Of a DNA stretch of 64,000 nt, positions 8,340 through 15,256 are shown in pieces; positions within the stretch are counted from its first letter, which is position 1, and each line of letters begins with the position of its first letter. The notes below the pieces were generated by a model. It was given only the letters and a program-made list of their open reading frames with translations. It ran no database searches and had not been told where the DNA came from. The stretch is from CAKRJP01 sp963597615 (GTDB lineage Bacteria; Bacillota; Clostridia; Lachnospirales; Lachnospiraceae), in the NCBI GenBank assembly GCA_963597615.1, contig CAVBQS010000022.1, positions 62,001-126,000 of the forward strand. The letters are read 5' to 3'. The translations under genes and the position numbers were made by a program.

Positions 8340-10415
8340 TTACTCTTCTGCAACTCTCTTAGCAATCTCTGCTTCCTGAACCTCTGACGGTGCCTGCTCA
8401 TAGCGGGCAAACTCATAAGAATAGCTTCCTCTTCCACCGGTCATAGACCGAAGAGTAGTGCAATATCCAAAGAGACCAGTCATAGGAAGGTCTGCAACAA
8501 TCTCCTGATAGCCGCTAGATACCGGGTTCATTCCCAGGACACGTCCCCGTCTCTTGTTTAAATCGCCCATAACATCTCCGGTGTAATCATCCGGAACCAA
8601 TACCTTTACAGAGGCAATTGGCTCTAAGAGGATTGGTCCTGCTTCCATGAAGCCCTTCTTGAAGGCCTGAATGGTGGCTGTCTTAAAAGCCATCTCGGAA
8701 GAATCTACCGGGTGGTAAGATCCATCATATAGAGTTGCCTTAACCCCTACTACCGGGTAACCTGCCAAAGGTCCCTTTCCTACTGATTCCTGTAAGCCCT
8801 TTTCAACTGCCGGGAAGTAATTCTTTGGTACTGCACCTCCCACAACGCACTCTTCAAATACATAAGGAGTCTCCAAATCTCCGGAAGGCTCAAATTTCAT
8901 CTTTACATGTCCATACTGTCCATGACCACCGGACTGCTTCTTATACTTAGTGTCTACGTCCGACTTCTTCTTAATAGTCTCTCTAAATGCAACCTTTGGA
9001 GTCTCCAAGGTTACCTCACATTTATAGCGCTCTAAGAGCTTGCTTACTACAATCTCCAGATGCTGGTCTCCCATTCCATAGATTAAGGACTGGCGGTTCT
9101 CGCTATCATTGACGGCTTTTAAGGTAACATCCTCTGCCATCATCTTCTGCAGAGCCTGGGAAACCTTGTCCTCGTCTCCCTTGTTCTTAGTTACGTATTT
9201 CATGTAGGTATAAGGCTTGGAATATTCTGTCTTTCCATACATGATCGGTGTATTCTTAGCGGATAGGGTATCTCCGGTCTTAGTATTAGCAAGCTTTCCA
9301 ATGGCTCCAATATCACCTGCAAAAAGCTCCTGAACTTCTACCGGTTTGTTGCCAATCATAGTATAGATCTTGCCTAATTTTTCATCAGCGTCAGAAGTGG
9401 TATTTACAAGAACGTCCTCTCCCTTTAGTACACCAGAGCAAACCTTTACGAAGGAGTATTTGCCAATAAATGGGTCTACCATGGTCTTAAAAACATAGGC
9501 GCTTTTTGCCTTTGCAAAATCATAGTTAGCTTCATAAATTTCATTGGTCTTGCGATTAAGTCCTGCACATTCCTTCCAATCTGGGCTTGGGAAGAAACGA
9601 ACAATGTCAGATAAGAGGTTGGCAACTCCCTGGGCCTGGGTATTCGATCCCATAGCCACCGGTACAATACTTCCGCTCATAACCTCTGTACGCATGGCTG
9701 CTCGAATCTCTTCTACAGAAAATTCATCTCCCTCGAAGTAGCGCTCCATATATTCTTCACTGATCTCTGCTACAGCCTCTAAAAGTTTCTCCCGATACTT
9801 CTCTAAATTCTCCATACTATAATCTGGGATCTCACACTCTTCTCTCTGTCCAAGACCTGTATATCTTCTGGCTGCATTCTTAATAATATTGACATAACCT
9901 ACTAATTTCTCATTCTCACGGATAGGCATAAAATGAGGTGCAATTACCTTTCCATACTTCTCTGTAAGATCCTCTACTACCTGACGGAAGCTGGCATCGT
10001 CTACATCCATCTCTGTAACATAGATCATACGAGGCAGGTTGTACTTATCACAAAGCTCCCATGCTTTTTCTGTTCCAACTTCTACACCGGCCTTTCCAGA
10101 TACTACAATCACTGCCGCATCTGCTGCACTAACTGCTTCCTCTACTTCCCCTACAAAGTCAAAATATCCAGGGGTATCAAGAATATTAATCTTGGCTTTC
10201 TCCCATTCAATCGGTACTAAAGTAGTGCTTAGAGAAAACTTCCGCTTCTGCTCTTCCTTGTCAAAATCACTGATGGTATTACCATCTGCGATCTTACCCA
10301 TACGACTTGTTGCTCCCGATACATAGGACATGGCCTCTACGAGACTGGTCTTACCGCTTCCGCCATGTCCTAATAGTACTACGTTTCTAATTTCATCCGT
10401 TCTGTAAACTTTCAT
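8340..10415 (-). CDS. EF-G-like translational GTPase paralogue (EF-G2 type)
   Basis: This 691-residue protein has the full EF-G domain order (G, II, III, IV, V), including YGMGDQHLEIVVSKLLERY in domain III and GGHGQYGHVKMKFEP opening domain IV. It resembles the divergent EF-G-2 group rather than housekeeping fusA. The P-loop is GHGGSGKT (16-23). The G3 motif is DTPGYFDF with Tyr 84 where canonical translational GTPases have the catalytic histidine. The G4 motif is TEMD (134-137) instead of NKxD, so guanine recognition may be altered. Neighbours are unrelated and it is monocistronic. The start is supported by GGAGG and a promoter. A ribosome-linked role is likely from the family, but the exact function is unknown. 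Confidence 0.85.
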   Translation of the reverse strand: MKVYRTDEIRNVVLLGHGGSGKTSLVEAMSYVSGATSRMGKIADGNTISDFDKEEQKRKFSLSTTLVPIEWEKAKINILDTPGYFDFVGEVEEAVSAADAAVIVVSGKAGVEVGTEKAWELCDKYNLPRMIYVTEMDVDDASFRQVVEDLTEKYGKVIAPHFMPIRENEKLVGYVNIIKNAARRYTGLGQREECEIPDYSMENLEKYREKLLEAVAEISEEYMERYFEGDEFSVEEIRAAMRTEVMSGSIVPVAMGSNTQAQGVANLLSDIVRFFPSPDWKECAGLNRKTNEIYEANYDFAKAKSAYVFKTMVDPFIGKYSFVKVCSGVLKGEDVLVNTTSDADEKLGKIYTMIGNKPVEVQELFAGDIGAIGKLANTKTGDTLSAKNTPIMYGKTEYSKPYTYMKYVTKNKGDEDKVSQALQKMMAEDVTLKAVNDSENRQSLIYGMGDQHLEIVVSKLLERYKCEVTLETPKVAFRETIKKKSDVDTKYKKQSGGHGQYGHVKMKFEPSGDLETPYVFEECVVGGAVPKNYFPAVEKGLQESVGKGPLAGYPVVGVKATLYDGSYHPVDSSEMAFKTATIQAFKKGFMEAGPILLEPIASVKVLVPDDYTGDVMGDLNKRRGRVLGMNPVSSGYQEIVADLPMTGLFGYCTTLRSMTGGRGSYSYEFARYEQAPSEVQEAEIAKRVAEE

Positions 10416-10456
10416 ATAATTCCAGCCTCCTTATCCGCTAAAAATACTATGTAAAT

Positions 10457-10485
10457 ATTGTACTAAAACTTCTTCAACTTGACAA
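10457..10485 (-). promoter_or_regulatory. Sigma-A promoter of the EF-G-like gene
   Basis: TTGTCA (10485-10480), a 17-bp spacer and TACAAT (10462-10457) lie 42 bp upstream of the start codon at 10415. The rest of the divergent intergenic region holds the tyrA promoter. Confidence 0.7.
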
Positions 10486-10542
10486 CTCTTTTATGCATTT
10501 TTTACAAATCATCCTATATTTTTTCCATTAAATTTGCTTTTC

Positions 10543-10554
10543 CGCTTTAAAGCG
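10543..10554. promoter_or_regulatory. Perfect 12-bp palindrome in the tyrA promoter region
   Basis: CGCTTTAAAGCG is a perfect palindrome ending 8 bp before the -35 box of the tyrA promoter. Its position suggests an operator, but no regulator is identified and a chance palindrome is possible. Confidence 0.3.
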
Positions 10555-10562
10555 TCGGTGTA

Positions 10563-10591
10563 TTGACTTTATGCCAAGAAACCATTACAAT
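10563..10591 (+). promoter_or_regulatory. Sigma-A promoter of tyrA-aroA
   Basis: TTGACT (10563-10568), a 17-bp spacer and TACAAT (10586-10591) give a near-consensus promoter about 65 bp before the tyrA start at 10656. A second TACAAT at about 10625 has only a poor -35 partner. Confidence 0.7.
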
Positions 10592-10655
10592 GAAGTAATG
10601 TTCGTGTCTTATTTTTAATTGAGATACAATACGGATAAAGGGGGATTCTATTAAA

Positions 10656-11750
10656 ATGAAGAAGAAAATCGGATTTATTGGTCTGGGTCTAATCGGCGGT
10701 TCTATTGCAAGAGCGATCAGACAATATTATCCGGATTACGAAATTGTAGCCTTTGATAAAAGCAAGGAAACCCTGGCCTATGCAACCCAGGATTCTATTA
10801 TCGATGTAGCAGCTACAACCATCGATGATAATTTCTATCACTGCGATTATATTTTTCTGTGCGCACCGGTGGCCTTTAACACTGCATATCTATCACAGGT
10901 CCAAAAATATTTAGATGATAACGTAATTCTCACAGATGTGGGAAGTGTAAAAACCAGCATTCATAAAGAAGCTGAAAATTTGGGGATTGAAAAATATTTT
11001 ATCGGCGGTCATCCTATGGCCGGCTCCGAAAAAAGCGGTTTTATGAATTCTAAGGCTATGCTGATTGAAAATGCCTACTATATTCTAACGCCAACTAAAG
11101 AAGTGCCTCAAGAAAAGGTAGACCGTTACCAGGAATTTGTAGAGTCACTGAAGGCCATTCCGGTTATTTTAGAGTACAGCCAGCATGATGAGATTACAGG
11201 AACTATTAGCCATCTACCTCACATTATTGCTTCTACCTTGGTGAATTTTGTGAAGGATACAGATACAAAAGATGAACTGATGAAACATTTAGCCGCAGGA
11301 GGATTCAAGGATATTACCCGTATCGCCTCCTCCTCTCCTACCATGTGGCAGCATATTTTAATTAAGAACAAGGACCATGTGTCCCAGATTTTAGGACAAT
11401 ATATTGAAACTTTAAAGGATGCAAAAGTCCTCATTGACAAAGAGGATGCCTCAGGCATTTACCAAATGTTTGACTCCTCCAAAAATTACAGGAATTCCCT
11501 TCCAGGGACTTCCTCCGGACCTATTAAAAAGGCCCACGCTATCTACTGCGATATTATTGATGAGGCCGGTGGAATCGCAGCTATTGCCACCATTCTGGCA
11601 TCCAATGCCATCAGTATTAAGAATATTGGCATTGTTCACAACCGAGAATTTGAAGAAGGGGTTCTGCGTATTGAATTCTATGATGGAGATTCCTCCAAGA
11701 AAGCTACAGAATTATTGCAGAAATTTAGGTATGTAGTCTATGAGCAATAA
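10656..11750 (+). CDS. tyrA: Prephenate dehydrogenase with ACT domain
   Basis: A 364-residue enzyme that oxidatively decarboxylates prephenate to 4-hydroxyphenylpyruvate in tyrosine synthesis. The NAD site is IGFIGLGLIGGSIA at the N-terminus. GGHPMAGSEKSGF (about residues 121-133) carries the conserved catalytic-region histidine, and a helical dimerisation domain follows. From about residue 290 an ACT domain (GGIAAIATILASNAIS) suggests feedback control by an aromatic amino acid. Its last 11 bases overlap the start of aroA, indicating translational coupling. AAAGGGGG upstream is the ribosome binding site. Confidence 0.93.
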   Translation: MKKKIGFIGLGLIGGSIARAIRQYYPDYEIVAFDKSKETLAYATQDSIIDVAATTIDDNFYHCDYIFLCAPVAFNTAYLSQVQKYLDDNVILTDVGSVKTSIHKEAENLGIEKYFIGGHPMAGSEKSGFMNSKAMLIENAYYILTPTKEVPQEKVDRYQEFVESLKAIPVILEYSQHDEITGTISHLPHIIASTLVNFVKDTDTKDELMKHLAAGGFKDITRIASSSPTMWQHILIKNKDHVSQILGQYIETLKDAKVLIDKEDASGIYQMFDSSKNYRNSLPGTSSGPIKKAHAIYCDIIDEAGGIAAIATILASNAISIKNIGIVHNREFEEGVLRIEFYDGDSSKKATELLQKFRYVVYEQ

Positions 11751-13044
11751 AACAATTATCCCTGCAAAGGGGCTCAGGGGAGAAGTTACAATTCCGGGAG
11801 ATAAGTCCATCTCCCACCGTTCCATTATGTTTGGCTCCATAGCCAGCGGGACCACAGAGGTTACCCATTTTCTGGAGGGGGCAGACTGCCTTTCCACCAT
11901 TGACTGTTTCCGAAAAATGGGCATTGAGATCGAAAAAAAAGACCATCGAATTCTAGTTCGAGGAAAAGGCCTAAGGGGTCTAAGTGCTCCCACAGATACC
12001 TTAAATGTAGGAAACAGTGGCACCACTACCAGACTAATTTCTGGTATTTTATCGGGACAAAATTTTAGCTCCGTATTATCCGGAGACGACTCCCTAAATT
12101 CCAGACCTATGGCAAGAATCATGACCCCTCTAAACAGTATGGGAGCAAAAATCACTAGCATCAAGGGTAATAACTGCGCCCCTCTTCGTATTGAACCTGG
12201 CAATTTAAAGAGCATCCACTATAATTCACCGGTTGCATCTGCCCAGGTAAAATCCTCTATCCTTTTAGCAGGACTTTACGCTACAGATGGGGAAACTTCC
12301 GTAACAGAGCCAGCCCTTTCAAGAAACCACACAGAGCTAATGCTCCAGGGTTTTGGGGCCGGGGTCACCTCCACCATGCACAAGGACGGAACAGCCACTG
12401 CCAGCATAGAACCTTGCGATGAACTTTATGGTCAGCAAATCGAGGTGCCGGGAGACATTTCCTCAGCCGCCTACTTTATTGCAGCAGCCCTTTTAGTTCC
12501 GGGATCTCAAGTCCTGGTTAAAAACGTAGGAACCAACTTCACCAGGGCCGGCTTTCTAAAGGTATGTGAGCGCATGGGAGCAGACATTACCACAGTAGAC
12601 TCTTCTATCCAGGGAGGAGAACCACGAGCAGACCTCCTAGTAAAAAGCAGTTCCCTGAAGGCCACCACCATCGAAGGAAATATGATTCCTACCTTAATCG
12701 ATGAAATACCTATGATCGCAGTAATGGCAGCCTTGGCAGAAGGCACTACTATCATAAAGGACGCGGCGGAATTAAAGGTAAAGGAAACGGACCGAATTAC
12801 CACCGTCACAGAAGCCTTAAAAAAAATGGGAGCAGATATTAGCCCAACAGAAGATGGCATGATCATAAAAGGCGGTAAAGCTTTAAAGGGAGCTAACATA
12901 AATAGCTACCTAGACCACAGAATTGCTATGGCCTTTTCTATTGCCGGGCTGGTAGCAAAAGGAGAAACCCAGATACAAGACAGTCAATGTGTGGATGTAT
13001 CTTATCCGGAATTTTTCTCAAATTTGGATGAGTTGCAGCGGTAA
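11740..13044 (+). CDS. aroA: 3-phosphoshikimate 1-carboxyvinyltransferase (EPSP synthase)
   Basis: A 434-residue enzyme joining shikimate-3-phosphate and phosphoenolpyruvate, the sixth step of chorismate synthesis. Characteristic motifs are GDKSISHRSIM near the N-terminus, LNVGNSGTTTRL (about residues 87-98), SGDDSLNSRPM and ELKVKETDRI. Length fits the family. It overlaps tyrA by 11 bp, so both are made from the 10563 promoter. There is no adjacent aroF/aroB/aroC in the window. A terminator-like hairpin lies 118 bp downstream. Confidence 0.95.
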   Translation: MSNKTIIPAKGLRGEVTIPGDKSISHRSIMFGSIASGTTEVTHFLEGADCLSTIDCFRKMGIEIEKKDHRILVRGKGLRGLSAPTDTLNVGNSGTTTRLISGILSGQNFSSVLSGDDSLNSRPMARIMTPLNSMGAKITSIKGNNCAPLRIEPGNLKSIHYNSPVASAQVKSSILLAGLYATDGETSVTEPALSRNHTELMLQGFGAGVTSTMHKDGTATASIEPCDELYGQQIEVPGDISSAAYFIAAALLVPGSQVLVKNVGTNFTRAGFLKVCERMGADITTVDSSIQGGEPRADLLVKSSSLKATTIEGNMIPTLIDEIPMIAVMAALAEGTTIIKDAAELKVKETDRITTVTEALKKMGADISPTEDGMIIKGGKALKGANINSYLDHRIAMAFSIAGLVAKGETQIQDSQCVDVSYPEFFSNLDELQR

Positions 13045-13060
13045 AATTGCAATAAATGCA

Positions 13061-13197
13061 TTGACTATGTATTTAATTCTGCTATTGTAGGATTAAGGGT
13101 GAGTCCTACCCATATGTGGAAGTTGTAAAAGTGCAAGGATTGCTTCCAGTAATCCATCATAGTGGCTATGCTAAAAAACGTAGCCACTTTTAATTTT
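13061..13197 (+). ncRNA. Possible short structured transcript ending at a terminator
   Basis: Between aroA and the next genes there is a promoter-like pair TTGACT (13061-13066), 16 bp, TATTGT (13083-13088), then an inverted repeat TGGAAG (13117-13122) / CTTCCA (13143-13148), then the terminator hairpin at 13162-13197. This would give a structured RNA of about 100 nt. It could be a small RNA, a leader for the DUF4180 genes, or simply the aroA terminator region. I match it to no known family. Confidence 0.3.
13162..13197 (+). terminator. Intrinsic terminator downstream of aroA
   Basis: GTGGCTA (13162-13168) and TAGCCAC (13181-13187) form a 7-bp stem around a 12-nt A-rich loop, followed by TTTTAATTTT. 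Confidence 0.65.
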
Positions 13198-13207
13198 AGG
13201 GAGAAGT

Positions 13208-13306
13208 ATGAAACAAGAGAGAATGAGTCCCAGAGCTGATTTTGAGGTGAAAGAAAAATGGAATTATCTAAAGTTGAAAAAAACGGTATTGTCTGCGCCG
13301 TTGTAA
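13208..13306 (+). CDS. Short 32-residue reading frame overlapping the DUF4180 start
   Basis: The frame opens at ATG 13208, preceded by AGGGAGA, and encodes MKQERMSPRADFEVKEKW... to a TAA at 13304-13306. It overlaps the DUF4180 gene (start 13258) in another frame. It could be a leader peptide coupling translation to DUF4180 or a degraded N-terminal remnant of an acquired gene. No homologous family comes to mind. Confidence 0.3.
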   Translation: MKQERMSPRADFEVKEKWNYLKLKKTVLSAPL

Positions 13307-13620
13307 ATAGTGAAACTTTGGTCATTACGGATGCGCAATCCGCTTTGGATGTGCTGATGTCTGCCAAGTACGATGTTGGAACAAAAAATATTGTCATCGA
13401 CAAAAAGCTGATTGTTGAAGATTTCTTCATTCTCAGCAAAGGTGTTGCTGGAGAGATTTTGCAAAAGTATATAAATTACGGTGGTCGTATTGCAATTTAT
13501 GGCGACTACACTCATTACACCAGCAAACCGTTGAAAGACTTCATTTATGAAAGTAATAAGGGCAAAGATGTGTTCTTTGTTACTACGCAGGATGAGGCAA
13601 TTAATATGTTGACTCGTTAA
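13258..13620 (+). CDS. DUF4180 domain-containing protein
   Basis: This 120-residue protein matches the small DUF4180 family over its whole length: an N-terminal beta-rich part (MELSKVEKNGIVCAVVNSE), ITDAQSALDVLMSAKY, then KKLIVEDFFILSKGVAGEIL and a C-terminal GGRIAIYGDYTHYTSK / FVTTQDEAINML. There is no signal peptide or membrane segment. GAGGTG lies 8 bp before the ATG. The family has no established biochemical function. It is followed 24 bp later by a GIY-YIG-like gene on the same strand. This pair interrupts an otherwise minus-strand region, which suggests an acquired islet. Confidence 0.75.
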   Translation: MELSKVEKNGIVCAVVNSETLVITDAQSALDVLMSAKYDVGTKNIVIDKKLIVEDFFILSKGVAGEILQKYINYGGRIAIYGDYTHYTSKPLKDFIYESNKGKDVFFVTTQDEAINMLTR

Positions 13621-13644
13621 ACAGAAATATAAGGAGAGCGAACA

Positions 13645-13983
13645 ATGGATAAATCAAAAAAGAAAGAACTTTTGTCTGAATGGAAAGAACGTCATCCAGT
13701 GATGGGTGTATTTTCTGTTAAGTGCATTGCAACCGGAGAGCAATTTTTTGATAGCTCTCGTGATGGCAGTACATGGTTTAACCGTCATGGCTTTGAGTTA
13801 AATAGCGGCAAGCATAGAAACAAGAGATTGCAGGAACTTTGGAATATCTATGGCGAAAAAGAGTTCGAGTTTTTCACTGTCAGTGAACTGGAATACGAAA
13901 ATATGTCAGATGTAAAAGTGAGCGATTTGAAGGATTTACTGGAATTGTGTTTCCTTGAAAATCCGTCAGCAAGAAAACTGTAA
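13645..13983 (+). CDS. GIY-YIG nuclease-like small protein, degenerate
   Basis: A 112-residue protein beginning MDKSKKKELLSEWKERHP. It resembles a Clostridial family annotated as GIY-YIG nuclease-like, with GVFSVKCIATGEQFFDSS standing where GIY...YIG would be, then a KRLQELWNIYGEKEFEF helix. The GIY and YIG tripeptides are not intact (GVF and FFD) and I cannot place the catalytic arginine and glutamate with confidence, so nuclease activity is doubtful. The ribosome binding site is AAGGAGA. It shares a strand and probably a transcript with the DUF4180 gene. Confidence 0.6.
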   Translation: MDKSKKKELLSEWKERHPVMGVFSVKCIATGEQFFDSSRDGSTWFNRHGFELNSGKHRNKRLQELWNIYGEKEFEFFTVSELEYENMSDVKVSDLKDLLELCFLENPSARKL

Positions 13984-14087
13984 GAAGTTTCAGAAATACT
14001 GTAACATTCAGTTTGGGGTGATGAGGGCAAATGCCAGATAACAGAGGAATCCAAAAAAATTCTCACATCACTTTCTAAGATAAAGTG

Positions 14088-14177
14088 ATGTTCAGCTCCG
14101 AAAGAGTAATATTGACAATATCAGACCTTGTTGACTACATCCCCGTGGATGAACTGATAAAAGCAGAACAGGCATGA
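14088..14177 (+). CDS. Possible 29-residue gene remnant
   Basis: ATG 14088 opens a frame MFSSERVILTISDLVDYIP... ending at TGA 14175-14177, inside the terminator hairpin. There is no good ribosome binding site. The sequence reads like the end or a fragment of a protein domain (SDLVDYIPVDELIKAEQA), so a decayed gene is as likely as a small protein. The rest of 13984-14267 holds only hairpins: CATCACTTT/AAAGTGATG at about 14066-14090 and the one at 14166-14195. Confidence 0.25.
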   Translation: MFSSERVILTISDLVDYIPVDELIKAEQA

Positions 14178-14195
14178 CCGAAATCATGCCTGTTC
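14166..14195 (-). terminator. Hairpin terminator, probably for the minus-strand panE transcript
   Basis: GAACAGGCATGA (14166-14177) and TCATGCCTGTTC (14184-14195) form a perfect 12-bp stem with a 6-nt loop. In the minus direction TGCTTTTATC follows. It could also end the plus-strand DUF4180/GIY-YIG transcript. Confidence 0.6.
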
Positions 14196-14267
14196 CAAGA
14201 AATTCAAATATTACTGTTTTACGACCACTGAGCATTAAACCAGCGTTTTTCCTAATCTTCACTATCT

Positions 14268-15233
14268 CTATATTCCCTGACGAATAGGCACAATCTCATC
14301 TCTTCCTTCATAATCGAACCTACCTTCATTCTTCTCTTCCAAGGCCTTGATAAGATGATAGGTATACTCACAATAAGGCGTTGGAACATGACATTCTTCT
14401 CCCATTTCCATCATATTTCCTGCCAGCATCTCAATCTCCGTGTGGCGACCTGCATCTAGATCCTGAAGGGTGGAGTAGCGGGATGTGTACTTTACCCCGA
14501 AAAATAATTCGATTTCTTCTGAAAGTTCCACCCCTTTGCATTTGGCCACAGCTGCCACTTCTTTCCAAAGCTTATTAGCAACAAAATATACATGCTCGCT
14601 ATCTATATAAGCCCCATGTCCCACAGACAAGATGGCCTGGGGAAGGTTTTGAGATACATTGGCTGCATACTTGCTCCACATATTCTTTAGAATATCCCCC
14701 TGATAATGACATCCTAAATTGCATTTTTCAAATAGTTCTATGACTGCCCGGGCTCTTTTGGTTGGCTCTTTGATTCCAGGTTCTCCAAAGAACATGCCTA
14801 CAGTGATTTCTGGATTAAAATAGACCACACCTTCTTTTCTTGAAGAGGCTATTCTCATATTGGCATATAGCACATGTTCGATTCCTATGGCTTGGCCTAT
14901 TTTTTCTTCACTGGTGACCCCATTTAATAGGCTGATTACCATGGTATCTGCTCCTACAAGGTTAGGCAGTTCCTGGATTGCATCGGGAAGTCCCTGGTAC
15001 TTTGTGGCAATCAGCACCAGGTCTTGGGCTCCTGCTTCCTTGCCTTCCTTTACTGGGAAATGATAAATCTTGTCATTAATAGTGACACCCTTTTCTTTTA
15101 GCCTTTGGCCCCGCTGTCCATTTGCAATTACCACAAAGTCATCTTTTAAATACTCTGCCAGTCCTGATATAAAATAGCATCCCACTGCACCGGCTCCTAT
15201 TAAGGCTACTTTCTTAATCTCTCTTTCCATCAA
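14268..15233 (-). CDS. Ketopantoate reductase family protein (PanE/ApbA)
   Basis: A 321-residue NADP-dependent reductase of the PanE family. Residues 8-20 (VALIGAGAVGCYF) form the Rossmann glycine motif. LIATKYQGLPDAIQEL carries the conserved lysine region, and NGVTSEE is the family signature. The C-terminal half has the helical ApbA_C domain with MWSKYAANVSQNLPQAI, where the family has the catalytic Lys/Asn region. The family reduces 2-ketopantoate to pantoate in coenzyme A synthesis, but many paralogues act on other 2-oxoacids. No panB or panC is nearby, so the substrate is not proven. It follows the cohesin-kinase gene by 23 bp on the same strand. Confidence 0.8.
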   Translation of the reverse strand: MMEREIKKVALIGAGAVGCYFISGLAEYLKDDFVVIANGQRGQRLKEKGVTINDKIYHFPVKEGKEAGAQDLVLIATKYQGLPDAIQELPNLVGADTMVISLLNGVTSEEKIGQAIGIEHVLYANMRIASSRKEGVVYFNPEITVGMFFGEPGIKEPTKRARAVIELFEKCNLGCHYQGDILKNMWSKYAANVSQNLPQAILSVGHGAYIDSEHVYFVANKLWKEVAAVAKCKGVELSEEIELFFGVKYTSRYSTLQDLDAGRHTEIEMLAGNMMEMGEECHVPTPYCEYTYHLIKALEEKNEGRFDYEGRDEIVPIRQGI

Positions 15234-15256
15234 ACAACCCTTTTTCTCTTATTCTA

